DNA of 18,490 nucleotides from Candidatus Brocadiia bacterium (GCA_013360825.1 JABWAY010000038.1:1-18490), one strand, 5' to 3'; counted from the stretch's first letter, positions 9,115 to 16,808 are shown. Notes: generated by a model from the sequence alone, not told the origin. Numbers and translations are program-made.

Positions 9115-10259
9115 CACCGCCGCCCCTTCTTCGCCTTCCGCGGCACCATCGCCACCTTCACGCAGTTCACCTGCGGCAACCCGTCGGCAATGCACGTCCA
9201 GCTAGACCCCTCGTCCCGGCTCGCCCAGACCTTCCCGCTCTTCGTCCCGAAATAAACCCCCGCCGGATCGCACCCGTCCACGTCCATCCCGTCCCGGAGC
9301 ACGAGTTCCAGCGCATTTTTCTGCGGCAGCCCCTTCGTCATCGCCTTCCAGGTCTTCCCCGCGTCCGTCGTGCGGTAGACGCGCAGCTTCCCCTCCGGCG
9401 TGCACCGGAACCCGTCCGACTCGATCGGCAGCACGAACGCCGTGTCCGGGCAGCGCGGATGCGCGGCCATCGCGAACCCGAACGTGCTCGGCAGCCCTTT
9501 CTCCACGGGTTTCCAGGTCGCCCCCGCGTCGTCCGACCGGTACACCCCCCAGTGGTGCTGGAGGTAGAACCGCCCGGGCGCGTTGGGCGCCTGCACGATC
9601 TTGTGCACGCACTGCCCGAATTCCGGGTAGGTCTCGGGCATGAACGTGACCTTGATGTTCTTGTTCTGCGCCGACCAGCTCCGCCCGCCGTCTTCCGTGA
9701 TGTAACACCCCCCGGTCGAGACCGCGATCAGCATCCGCCCGGGCGCGTCCACGTCCGGCACGATCGTGTGCAGGCACTGCCCCCCTCCACCCGGCTCCCA
9801 TTTCGCCCGGTGCGGATGCCCGAACAGCCCCGCATTCAGCGCCCACGTCTTCCCCGCGTCCCGCGACTCCCACAGCGCCGCCGGCTCCGTCCCCGCGTAC
9901 AGCACGTCCGGCTCCCCCTCACGCCCCGGACGGATCGACCAGACGCGCTTCAGGTTCGTCCCGGACCCCGCCGGAAACGCCAGCTGCGGCTTCTCGACCT
10001 TCGCCCACGTCTTCCCGAAATCGTCCGACGAGGTCAGCACCGCCCCGAAATGTCCACTCTCCGCCCCCGCCCAGATCCGCGACCGCCCGGCCCGCCCGTC
10101 GAACGCCAGCGCGTACAGCCCGTTCCCCGCGAGAAACGGCCCCCCGAGCTTCCAGCTCCGCCGCGAAGCATTGCTGTGGAGCAGGAACGCTCCCTTGGAA
10201 GTGCCGACAAGGACGAGGACATCGCCCGGCTTCGGACGGATCTGGCGCGGCGTGACCAT
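9114..10259 (-). CDS. BNR/Asp-box beta-propeller protein (sialidase-like fold)
   Basis: The 381-residue protein has six Asp-box motifs of the form S-x-D-x-G-x-T-W (SSDDFGKTW, SRDAGKTW, TEDGGRSW, SDDAGATW, TTDAGKTW, SRDEGSSW), evenly spread, as in six-bladed BNR propellers. No signal peptide is visible (MVTPRQIRPKPGDVLVLVGT), so it is probably cytoplasmic. True sialidases need an Arg triad and a Tyr/Glu pair that I cannot place, so enzyme activity is doubtful despite automated sialidase names. The ATG at 10259 follows TGGAG by 7 nt. Its TGA overlaps the ATG of the MoaD-ArsC fusion by one base, so the two proteins are likely made together and may work together. It ends with a basic tail (RKAKKGRR). 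Confidence 0.85.
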   Translation of the reverse strand: MVTPRQIRPKPGDVLVLVGTSKGAFLLHSNASRRSWKLGGPFLAGNGLYALAFDGRAGRSRIWAGAESGHFGAVLTSSDDFGKTWAKVEKPQLAFPAGSGTNLKRVWSIRPGREGEPDVLYAGTEPAALWESRDAGKTWALNAGLFGHPHRAKWEPGGGGQCLHTIVPDVDAPGRMLIAVSTGGCYITEDGGRSWSAQNKNIKVTFMPETYPEFGQCVHKIVQAPNAPGRFYLQHHWGVYRSDDAGATWKPVEKGLPSTFGFAMAAHPRCPDTAFVLPIESDGFRCTPEGKLRVYRTTDAGKTWKAMTKGLPQKNALELVLRDGMDVDGCDPAGVYFGTKSGKVWASRDEGSSWTCIADGLPQVNCVKVAMVPRKAKKGRR

Positions 10260-10289
10260 GGGTGACTCCAGGAATGGGTGGGTCGGGGA

Positions 10290-10318
10290 AGACTAGCAGC
10301 CCCGCCCGCCCCGGTGAA
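10290..10318 (-). promoter_or_regulatory. Promoter of the BNR / MoaD-ArsC operon
   Basis: On the minus strand TTCACC (10318-10313), a 17-base spacer and TAGTCT (10295-10290). The -35 resembles those of ffh and rpsP. The leader would be about 24 nt with TGGAG before the ATG. Confidence 0.45.
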
Positions 10319-10370
10319 GTCCTCCGATCTCACCCCGCCCGGGGGTCCCTGCCGATAAGTCTCTTCACCG

Positions 10371-10730
10371 ATGAGCCGACTCGTCCCCATCCTCCTGCTC
10401 TGCGCCTCGAACGTCTTCATGACGATCGCCTGGTACGGGCACCTGCGCCACAAGGACAAGGGGCTCCTCCTGACGATCTTCGTGGCGTGGATGATCGCGC
10501 TCCCGGAGTACATGCTCCAGGTCCCGGCGAACCGCATGGGGCACGCCCATTTCACCGCCCCGCAACTCAAGCTGATCCAGGAAGCGATCTCGATCACCGC
10601 GTTCATCGGGTTCTCGATTCTCTACCTGCGCGAGCTGCCGAAATGGACGGACTACGTGGCGTTCGCGTTCGTGGTGGCGGGGCTCGCGATCTCGCTGTTC
10701 GGCCGGATCGCGGTCTTCAAGACCGCCTGA
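10371..10730 (+). CDS. DUF486 family small membrane protein
   Basis: The 119-residue protein is mostly hydrophobic, with four predicted transmembrane helices: about 4-21 (VPILLLCASNVFMTIAWYG), 31-48 (GLLLTIFVAWMIALPEYML), 72-88 (AISITAFIGFSILYL) and 95-112 (VAFAFVVAGLAISLFG). The conserved pattern LPEYMLQVPANRMGH and the C-terminal FKTA match the DUF486 family, sometimes grouped with the drug/metabolite transporter superfamily. The function is not known. There is no Shine-Dalgarno before the ATG; GATAAG/TAAGTC 9-11 nt upstream could be a -10 for a very short leader. It converges on the PDZ-thioredoxin gene with a four-base gap. Confidence 0.85.
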   Translation: MSRLVPILLLCASNVFMTIAWYGHLRHKDKGLLLTIFVAWMIALPEYMLQVPANRMGHAHFTAPQLKLIQEAISITAFIGFSILYLRELPKWTDYVAFAFVVAGLAISLFGRIAVFKTA

Positions 10731-10734
10731 GGGT

Positions 10735-11511
10735 TCAGCGGGCGTGGTCGTCGAGGAAACCGCGGAGGCCGGCGGCATTTCCGCCGACGGCCGTCGTCGC
10801 GACCGTCTCCCCCTCCGGCCCCAGGACGGTCATCCCCGGCGTTTCGACCCCCTTGCGTGCCGCGGCGAAGGCATCCGCGTCCGGTCGGCGCAGCAGCACG
10901 CGGAGGAACGGCTCCGTCGCCCGGCGCACGCCCGCGTCCTTCAACGTCCACGAGAGCGGACCGCTCTCGAACCGGGAGGTGGGTCAGCAGGCCTCGGATC
11001 CGGAGGTCCCGACCAGGACCCGGCGCTTCTCCGCCCGGGCGCGCTCCAGCGCGAGCTGGAGCCCGTCCGGGCCGGTGAACTCCCAGGCGATCCCCTCCCA
11101 GGCCGGCCCCCTGCCCTTCCCGAGCGTCGCCGCAAGGTTGAGTTCCACGGGTTTGGTCCCGGGATCGCCGGATCGGAGAACGCCCAGGACGACGCGCGTC
11201 CCCGGGGCGCCGACCCGGATGCGGTCCTGGAGCTGGTCGTCGTTGTGAACGGGGTGGTCGTCGATGGCGATCACGACATCCCCCGGCCGGAGCCCCGATT
11301 CGCCGGCCGCGCCCTCGGGCGCGACCTCGACGACGGCGACTCCCGGGCCCGCCCCCGCCGCGGCTTCCTCCCGCCCGATCGCCCGCGCCTCCTCGAAGGT
11401 CAGCGCCCGGGTTTTCACCCCCAGCGTGGCATGCACCACCTCCGGGACCGGGGGATCCTCCGCCCGGATCGCAGAGCACAGAATCGCCAGTGCCGGCCAG
11501 GATCGTCGCAT
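10735..11511 (-). CDS. Exported PDZ-thioredoxin selenoprotein (Cys175-Sec176) with in-frame UGA
   Basis: Read through an in-frame UGA at 10986-10984, this is a 258-residue protein. Residues 1-17 are a signal peptide (cleavage near SAIRA-ED). Residues about 57-130 form a PDZ domain (GLRPGDVVIAIDDHPV). From about 150 a thioredoxin fold begins: helix LQLALERARAEKRRVLVG, then GSEAC-U-PTSRFE, and beyond the UGA the cis-proline loop ETPGMTVLGPEGETV (Pro225) and a final helix LRGFLDDHAR. Alignment to the usual GSDWCGPCK motif puts Cys175 on the first Cys, Sec176 on Gly and Thr178 on the second Cys, so the redox pair would be vicinal Cys-Sec. The thioredoxin fold is split exactly at the active site, so the stop is unlikely to be the natural end. 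ATG 11511 is preferred over the GTG at 11514 because a -10 hexamer lies six bases before the ATG. Confidence 0.8.
10951..10986 (-). promoter_or_regulatory. Recoded UGA (Sec codon) and bacterial SECIS-like hairpin 2
   Basis: On the minus strand, UGA (10986-10984) is followed after 14 nt by a perfect 8-bp stem, CGAGAGCG (10969-10962) with CGCTCTCG (10958-10951), closing a GTC loop (10961-10959). The loop starts 22 nt after the UGA and its first base is G. Distance, stem length and loop G fit the bacterial SECIS pattern, and the distance is within one base of that in hairpin 1. Confidence 0.75.
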
Positions 11512-11517
11512 CACTGG

Positions 11518-11523
11518 ATTCTA
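11518..11523 (-). promoter_or_regulatory. -10 element of the PDZ-thioredoxin gene, predicting a leaderless mRNA
   Basis: On the minus strand TAGAAT (11523-11518) is followed by six bases (CCAGTG) and the ATG at 11511. No clear -35 and no Shine-Dalgarno are present. Confidence 0.45.
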
Positions 11524-11555
11524 CAACGCCCGGGGCTACGGAATTCTTCCCTCCA

Positions 11556-11585
11556 TTGACGCCCGCCCCCTCCCCCCTGTAGACT
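11556..11585 (+). promoter_or_regulatory. Promoter of rpmE
   Basis: TTGACG (11556-11561), an 18-base C-rich spacer, and TAGACT (11580-11585). The leader to the ATG at 11627 is about 35 nt and contains AAAGG as a possible ribosome binding site. Confidence 0.65.
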
Positions 11586-11626
11586 CTGCCCCCTTCCACA
11601 CACCTCAAGAAAGGCCGGAAAAGCCC

Positions 11627-12097
11627 ATGAAGGCGAACATCCACCCCAAGTACGTCGAATGCACGGTCGTCTGCGGCTGCGGCGAGACCTTCAAGACCCG
11701 GTCCACGCGCGAGCGGATCGCGGTCGAAATCTGCTCCCACTGCCACCCGTTCTTCACGGGGAAACAGAAGTTCGTGGACACGGCCGGCATGGTGGAGAAG
11801 TTCCAGAGGAAGTTCGACCGGGTGGCGGATGCGGTCGCGGCGAAGAAGAAGAAGGACGAGGACGACCGGAAGGCGAAGCTCGCCGAGCACGCGAAGAAGA
11901 TCGAGGACGACCGCCGCCGGAAGGAAGAAGACCGCAAGAAGAAGTCCGCGGAGCGCGATGCCTGGGCGGTGCGGCAGGCGCAGGCCGCCGCGGAGAAGGC
12001 CAAGGCGGAGCAGGACGCGGCGCTGTCCGCGGAAGCCCGTGGGGAGTCGGCCCCGCCGGAGCCCGCCGCCCCGGAGGGCGACGCGCCGCAGGCCTAG
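11627..12097 (+). CDS. rpmE: 50S ribosomal protein L31 with a long charged C-terminal extension
   Basis: Residues 1-70 are a zinc-type L31: MKANIHPKYVECTVVCGCGE with Cys16 and Cys18, then the EICSHCHPFFTGKQKFVDT block with the second Cys pair, as in the zinc-binding form. L31 is normally 65-90 residues. Here about 85 more residues follow: a Lys/Glu/Asp-rich helix (AAKKKKDEDDRKAKLAEHAK and onward, probably a coiled coil) and then an Ala/Pro/Glu tail (SAPPEPAAPEGDAPQA). There is no stop or frameshift between core and tail and codon use is uniform, so the extension is part of the gene. It is expressed from its own promoter and ends at a strong terminator. The extension would project from the central protuberance region; its role is unknown. 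Confidence 0.93.
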   Translation: MKANIHPKYVECTVVCGCGETFKTRSTRERIAVEICSHCHPFFTGKQKFVDTAGMVEKFQRKFDRVADAVAAKKKKDEDDRKAKLAEHAKKIEDDRRRKEEDRKKKSAERDAWAVRQAQAAAEKAKAEQDAALSAEARGESAPPEPAAPEGDAPQA

Positions 12098-12111
12098 GGA
12101 TCGAGAGCGAC

Positions 12112-12148
12112 AAGCCGGCCCCGGACAACCGGGCCGGCTTTCTTTTTT
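12112..12148 (+). terminator. Rho-independent terminator after rpmE
   Basis: AAGCCGGCCC (12112-12121) pairs perfectly with GGGCCGGCTT (12131-12140) around a nine-base loop, followed by TCTTTTTT. It begins 14 bases after the rpmE stop and separates rpmE from prfA. Confidence 0.93.
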
Positions 12149-12174
12149 GACCCCCGCCCTCCCACGGACCAACC

Positions 12175-13260
12175 ATGAGCGCGATCCTCACCCGACTGAA
12201 GGCCAGCGCCGCGCGATACGAGGAGATCGAGCGGCTGATCACGGATCCGGCGGTGATCGCCAACGGCGCCCGCTATTCGGCCCTGATGAAGGAACGCGGG
12301 GGGCTGAGCCGCGATCACGACCGGGCTGTGCGCCTCACGGCCTTCCAGAAACAGATGGAGGACGCGCGCTCGCTGCTCGCGGATCCCGACCCGGAGATGC
12401 AGGCGGAGGCGCAGAAGGAACTCGACGCGGCGAAGGCCGCGATGGGCGACCTGATGAAGCAGATCGAGGACGACTTCCTCACGGAAGACGAGGACTCGCA
12501 CCGCAACTCGATCGTCGAGATCCGCCCCGGCCCCGGCGGCGAAGAGGCCGCGCTGTTCGTCGCGGACCTGACGAAGCTGTACACGAAGTACGCGGAACGG
12601 AAAGGCTGGAAGGTGGAGGTCCTGGACGCCTCCGAGGCCGAAATGGGCGGATACAAGTCGATCTCGTTCCGCATCGAGGGCCGCGACGCCTACAAGTTCC
12701 TGCGGTACGAAAGCGGGACGCACCGGGTGCAGCGGGTCCCCGAAACGGAGTCCCAGGGCCGGATCCACACCTCCACCGCGACCGTCGCCGTGCTCCCCGA
12801 GGCGGAAGACGTCGACGTCGAGATCAACCCGAACGACGTCGAGATGCAGTTCACCCGCTCCGGCGGCCCCGGCGGCCAGGCCGTGAACAAGACCTCGAGC
12901 TGCGTCCTCCTCTTCCATAAGCCCAGCGGCATCCAGATCCGGTGCCAGGTCGAACGCTCCCAGCACCAGAACCGCGAGCTCGCCTACAAGATGCTGCGGG
13001 CCCGGCTGTACGACCTGGAGGTCACGAAACGGAAGAACGCCCGCGACAATCTCCGCCGCTCCCAGATCGGCACGGGCGACCGGAGCGAGAAGATCCGGAC
13101 CTACAACTACCCCCAGAGCCGCATCACAGATCACCGGATCAACGTCTCCATCCACAACCTCCCCCTCGTCATGTCCACAGGCACCATGGACGAGCTCGTC
13201 CAGGCGCTCCTCGACGCCGACCGCGAGGCCAAGGTCCAGGCCCTCGCGAAGGCCGAGTAA
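12175..13260 (+). CDS. prfA: Peptide chain release factor 1
   Basis: RF1 recognises UAA and UAG and triggers peptide release. The 361-residue protein has the N-terminal helical domain (1-105), the decoding PxT motif as Pro189-Glu-Thr191 in RVPETESQGRIHTS (RF2 would have SPF), and the catalytic GGQ at 233-235 in RSGGPGGQAVNKTSS. The C-terminal part (SQHQNRELAYKMLRARLYD, QIGTGDRSEKIRTYNYPQ, RITDHR) is typical. It starts at ATG 12175 with a weak GGA site, just after the rpmE terminator; I see no clear separate promoter. prmC, whose product methylates this GGQ glutamine, starts immediately after the TAA. The factor does not read UGA, so it should not compete with Sec insertion at the two recoded UGA codons. 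Confidence 0.97.
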   Translation: MSAILTRLKASAARYEEIERLITDPAVIANGARYSALMKERGGLSRDHDRAVRLTAFQKQMEDARSLLADPDPEMQAEAQKELDAAKAAMGDLMKQIEDDFLTEDEDSHRNSIVEIRPGPGGEEAALFVADLTKLYTKYAERKGWKVEVLDASEAEMGGYKSISFRIEGRDAYKFLRYESGTHRVQRVPETESQGRIHTSTATVAVLPEAEDVDVEINPNDVEMQFTRSGGPGGQAVNKTSSCVLLFHKPSGIQIRCQVERSQHQNRELAYKMLRARLYDLEVTKRKNARDNLRRSQIGTGDRSEKIRTYNYPQSRITDHRINVSIHNLPLVMSTGTMDELVQALLDADREAKVQALAKAE

Positions 13261-14106
13261 TTGAAGGTCTCCGACGTCATCGACCGGGCGACGAAACGGC
13301 TGGCGAAAGCCGGCGTCCCGTCCCCGGATTTCGACACGGAACGGCTGCTCGCCCGGACGCTGGCCTGGTCGCAGATCGACCTCATCTCCCGCAGCACGGA
13401 AGAAGTCCCCGGCGCGCTCAAACGGAAGTTCGACCAGATGGTCGCCCGCCGGGAGAAACGGGAACCCCTCCAGTACATCACCGGGACCGTCGAATTCGCC
13501 GGCCTGCGCCTCGACATCGACCGCCGCGCACTCATCCCGCGCCCCGAAACCGAGCTGATCGTCGATGAGGTTCTCGCCGGCACCGAGGACGTCCCCCTCC
13601 GCGCCCTCGACGCCTGCACCGGCTCCGGAGCCCTCGCCCTCGCCATCAAGAAAAACCGCCCGCGCTTCCAGGTCTACGCCTCCGACATCTCCCCGGACGC
13701 CCTCAAGCTCGCACGCCAGAACGCCGATAAGACGGATCTGGAGATCCGCCTCGTCCGCTCGGACCTCTTCACCGCTTTCCGCAAACCCTTCCGCGTCATC
13801 ACCGTCAACCCTCCCTACATCGCGGACCCGGAGTTCCCGGGACTGCAGGCGGAGGTGCGGGACTGGGAGCCGCGGTCGGCGCTGACCGCCGGCGCGGACG
13901 GCATGGATATCCTCCGGCGGATCCCGGCGGAATCGGTTTCGCTCCTGTGGCCCGGGGGACTGATCGCCGTGGAACTCGCCCCGGACCAGGCGCGCGCAGT
14001 GGCGGATTTATTTGAGGCCCAGAAGGCCTTTGATAGCATCCGCGTCCTCAAGGACTTCCAGGGCTACGACCGAGTGGTGGTGGCGCGGCGATGGAAAAGC
14101 TCGTAA
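13261..14106 (+). CDS. prmC: Release factor glutamine N5-methyltransferase
   Basis: PrmC transfers a methyl group from S-adenosylmethionine to the Gln of the GGQ motif in release factors. The 281-residue protein has the N-terminal helical domain with RREKREPLQYITGTVEFAG, the IPRPETELIVDE motif, the SAM-binding DACTGSGALALAI (Asp117 onward) and the catalytic NPPY at 183-186. The start is a TTG directly abutting the prfA stop (TAATTG); the first in-frame ATG is about 59 codons in and would remove conserved sequence, so the TTG is preferred. The gene overlaps murA by 16 bases. Tight packing with prfA and murA indicates one operon with coupled translation. Confidence 0.95.
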   Translation: MKVSDVIDRATKRLAKAGVPSPDFDTERLLARTLAWSQIDLISRSTEEVPGALKRKFDQMVARREKREPLQYITGTVEFAGLRLDIDRRALIPRPETELIVDEVLAGTEDVPLRALDACTGSGALALAIKKNRPRFQVYASDISPDALKLARQNADKTDLEIRLVRSDLFTAFRKPFRVITVNPPYIADPEFPGLQAEVRDWEPRSALTAGADGMDILRRIPAESVSLLWPGGLIAVELAPDQARAVADLFEAQKAFDSIRVLKDFQGYDRVVVARRWKSS

Positions 14107-15362
14107 TCGAGGGCGGGAAGCGGCTCCAGGGCCGCGTCGCCGCGGGCGGATCGAAGAACGCGGCGCTGCCCGTGCTGGCGGCGTGTCTCCTGGCCGAGGG
14201 GACGACCGTGCTGCGGAACGTGCCGCGGCTCTCCGACGTCGAGATCCTGCTGGCGATCCTCCGGGAGCTGGGCTGCCGCGTCGAACGCCGCGCGGACGAC
14301 GCGGTCGAAATCGAGGTCCTCGACGAGTCCAACTGCACGGCGGGTTACGACCTGGTCTCGAAGATGCGTGCGAGCGTGTGCGTCCTCGGACCGCTGATCG
14401 GGCGCCGGCGCCGGGCCCGCGTCTCGATGCCGGGCGGGTGCGTCATCGGCGTGCGTCCGATCGATCTCCATGAAAAAGGCCTCTCGGCGCTCGGAGCGCG
14501 CATGACCCTCGAACGCGGCTACCTGGTCGCCGAGGTCCCGGCCGCCGGCCTCCAGGGGACCGAAATCTTCCTCGGCGGCGCCTTCGGCTCGAGCGTGACC
14601 GGGACCACCAACGTCCTGACCGCCGCGGTCTACGCCGCCGGCACCACCGTCATCGAGAGCGCGGCGTGCGAGCCCGAGGTCGTGGACCTGGCCGAAATGC
14701 TCGTGAAGATGGGGGCGAAGATCGACGGCATCGGGTCCCCCCGCCTGACGATCCAGGGGGTCCGCACGCTGAAAGGCGTCGAGCACTCCGTCATCCCCGA
14801 CCGCATCGAAGCCGGCACCTACCTCGCCGGCGCCGCCATCACCCGCGGCGACGTCACCGTCACCGACTGCCGCCCCGATCACCTCCGCGCCGCCTCCCAG
14901 ATCCTCCGGGAAATGGGAATGATCCTCGAGGCCGGAAAGACAACCCTCCGGGCACACCACCCGGAGACGCCGCTGAAGCCCGTGGACCTCACGACCCTCG
15001 TCTACCCCGGCTTCCCCACCGACCTCCAGGCCCAGTTCATGGCCGCCCTCTGCGTCGCCGACGGGATCTCCGTCGTCACCGAGAAGATCTACCCCGACCG
15101 CTTCATGCATGTCCCCGAACTCCTCCGCATGGGCGCCGAGCTGCGCAAGACCGGCTCCACGGTCGTCGTCCACGGCGTCCCCCACCTGGTCGGCGCTCCG
15201 GTCCGCGCCTCGGACCTCCGCGCGTCCGCCGCCCTCGTCATCGCCGGATGCGCGGCGTGGGGAGAGACCGAGGTCCACGAAATCCACCACATCGACCGCG
15301 GCTACGACCGGATCGAGGCCAAGCTCAACGGACTCGGCGCGGGGATCCGCCGGGTCAAGTAG
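14091..15362 (+). CDS. murA: UDP-N-acetylglucosamine 1-carboxyvinyltransferase
   Basis: MurA adds enolpyruvate to UDP-GlcNAc, the first committed step of peptidoglycan synthesis. The 423-residue protein shows the N-terminal IEGGKRLQGRVAAGGSKNAA with Lys22 and Asn23, the catalytic loop MPGGCVIGVRP with Cys117 (the fosfomycin target; not the Cys-to-Asp form), DLHEKGLSALGA, and the C-terminal PGFPTDLQAQFMA, DRFMHVPELLRMGA and RASAALVIAGCAA. Length is normal. The ATG lies inside the end of prmC, 16 bases before its stop. Presence of murA implies a peptidoglycan wall. ffh follows after 66 bases with its own promoter. Confidence 0.97.
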   Translation: MEKLVIEGGKRLQGRVAAGGSKNAALPVLAACLLAEGTTVLRNVPRLSDVEILLAILRELGCRVERRADDAVEIEVLDESNCTAGYDLVSKMRASVCVLGPLIGRRRRARVSMPGGCVIGVRPIDLHEKGLSALGARMTLERGYLVAEVPAAGLQGTEIFLGGAFGSSVTGTTNVLTAAVYAAGTTVIESAACEPEVVDLAEMLVKMGAKIDGIGSPRLTIQGVRTLKGVEHSVIPDRIEAGTYLAGAAITRGDVTVTDCRPDHLRAASQILREMGMILEAGKTTLRAHHPETPLKPVDLTTLVYPGFPTDLQAQFMAALCVADGISVVTEKIYPDRFMHVPELLRMGAELRKTGSTVVVHGVPHLVGAPVRASDLRASAALVIAGCAAWGETEVHEIHHIDRGYDRIEAKLNGLGAGIRRVK

Positions 15363-15391
15363 GCCGGCCCCGCCAGCCCCCGCCTTTCCGC

Positions 15392-15420
15392 TTCACGCCG
15401 CCCCCTCCATCGAGCACAAT
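15392..15420 (+). promoter_or_regulatory. Promoter of ffh, predicting a leaderless or near-leaderless mRNA
   Basis: TTCACG (15392-15397), a 17-base C-rich spacer and CACAAT (15415-15420). Eight bases then lead to the ATG at 15429, with no Shine-Dalgarno. Confidence 0.6.
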
Positions 15421-15428
15421 GCGCGGCC

Positions 15429-16793
15429 ATGTTTGAAAGCCTCACAGACAAACTGACCGGCGTCTTCCGCCGCCTCGCCGGCCGCGGAAAACTCACGGAG
15501 TCGAACATCCAGGAGGGGCTCCGCGAGGTCCGCGTCGCGCTCCTCGAGGCCGACGTGAACCTGATCGTCGTGAAGGACTTCATCCGGAAAGTCACCGAGA
15601 AGGCGATCGGGGACGAGGTCATCAAGGCGGTCATGCCGTCGCAGCAGATCGTGAAGGTCGTCTACGACGAGATCGTCGCGCTGATGGGCCCGGCCGACCC
15701 GACCATCCCCAAGAACCCCGGCCGCCCGACCGTCGTCATGATGGCCGGGCTGCAGGGCTCCGGAAAAACGACGACCTGCGCGAAGCTCGCGCGTCTCTTC
15801 ATGAAAAAAGGCGCCAAGCCGATGCTGGTCGCGGCCGACCTCCAGCGCCCCGCCGCCATCGAACAGCTCAAGACCCTCGGCGCGTCGCTCGGCATCCCGG
15901 TCCATGCCGAGGCCCCGGGAACGGTCCGCCCCCCCGGCGTCTGCCGCCGCGGCATCGAGGAGGCGACCCGGCTCGGCTGCGACCTCGTCATCCTCGACAC
16001 CGCCGGCCGGCTCCACATCGACGAAGCCCTCATGGCCGAGGTGAAGGAAATCGCGGACACGACCCGGCCCGACCAGGTCGTCCTCGTGGTCGATGCCATG
16101 ACCGGACAGGACGCCGTGAACTCCGCCAAGGAGTTCAACGACAGGCTTCCCCTCACCGGCGTCATCCTCACCAAGCTCGACGGCGACGCCCGCGGAGGCG
16201 CCGCACTCTCCCTGCGCGCCATCACCGGCAAGCCCATCAAGTTCATCGGCGTCGGCGAGAAAATCGACGACCTCCAGGAGTTCTACCCCGACCGGATGGC
16301 ACAGCGGATCCTCGGCATGGGCGACGTCGTCTCGCTCGTCGAAAAAGCCCAGGAAACCGTCGACCGCGATACCGCCCAGCGCTTCGCCACCAAGATGTTC
16401 AAGAACGAGATCGACCTCCAGGACTTCCTCGAACAGATCGGACAGATGGAAAAGATGGGCCCGCTCCAGTCCATCATGGGAATGATCCCCGGCCTCGGAT
16501 CCGCCATGCAGGGCAAGGGCGCGGAGATGGAGGGCGAATTCAAGCGGATGAAGGCGATCATCCAGTCGATGACCGTGGACGAGCGGAAACACCCGGAAAT
16601 CATCGACGGCGGCCGCCGCAAACGGATCGCCCGCGGCTCCGGCAGGACCCTGCCCGAGGTCAATAACCTCCTCAAGCAGTTCAAGGACCTCCGCAAGATG
16701 ATGCGCGGGTTCAATCCCGGGGCGATGGCCAAGATGATGCGCCAGATGGGCAAGGGCGGCCGCCCGGGGATGCCCGGCGTCGCCGGCTCGTGA
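15429..16793 (+). CDS. ffh: Signal recognition particle GTPase (SRP54 homologue)
   Basis: Ffh binds the 4.5S/SRP RNA and signal sequences and brings ribosomes to FtsY at the membrane. The 454-residue protein has the N domain (1-95, ALLEADVNLIVVKDF), the G1 loop GLQGSGKTT (107-115), DTAGR (190-194), TKLDGDARGGAALS (G4/closing loop) and FIGVGEKIDDLQEF. The M domain has GMIPGL, the RNA-binding RIARGSG motif, and a Met/Gly-rich tail (MMRGFNPGAMAKMMRQMGKG). Part of the insertion-box region is unusual (EAPGTVRPPGVCRRGIEEA rather than the common DPVxIA pattern). It precedes rpsP by 76 bases, an arrangement seen in many bacteria. Its mRNA appears leaderless. Confidence 0.97.
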   Translation: MFESLTDKLTGVFRRLAGRGKLTESNIQEGLREVRVALLEADVNLIVVKDFIRKVTEKAIGDEVIKAVMPSQQIVKVVYDEIVALMGPADPTIPKNPGRPTVVMMAGLQGSGKTTTCAKLARLFMKKGAKPMLVAADLQRPAAIEQLKTLGASLGIPVHAEAPGTVRPPGVCRRGIEEATRLGCDLVILDTAGRLHIDEALMAEVKEIADTTRPDQVVLVVDAMTGQDAVNSAKEFNDRLPLTGVILTKLDGDARGGAALSLRAITGKPIKFIGVGEKIDDLQEFYPDRMAQRILGMGDVVSLVEKAQETVDRDTAQRFATKMFKNEIDLQDFLEQIGQMEKMGPLQSIMGMIPGLGSAMQGKGAEMEGEFKRMKAIIQSMTVDERKHPEIIDGGRRKRIARGSGRTLPEVNNLLKQFKDLRKMMRGFNPGAMAKMMRQMGKGGRPGMPGVAGS

Positions 16794-16808
16794 CCCAGAC
16801 CTTTTCAC

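Noticed and set aside
10354..10371. DUF486 gene as another clear leaderless case
   Set aside because: The nearest -10-like hexamers end 9-11 bases from the ATG and there is no -35, so the spacing does not match the others well enough.
3435..11511. UGA globally reassigned to Trp or Gly in this organism
   Set aside because: UGA ends dinB, the oxygenase, macro, DUF486, BNR and ffh genes at the expected protein lengths; only two genes have an internal UGA, both at redox motifs.
12147..12176. TTGACC within the rpmE terminator T-tract as a -35 for prfA
   Set aside because: No acceptable -10 lies 16-18 bases downstream; the best candidate overlaps the prfA ATG.
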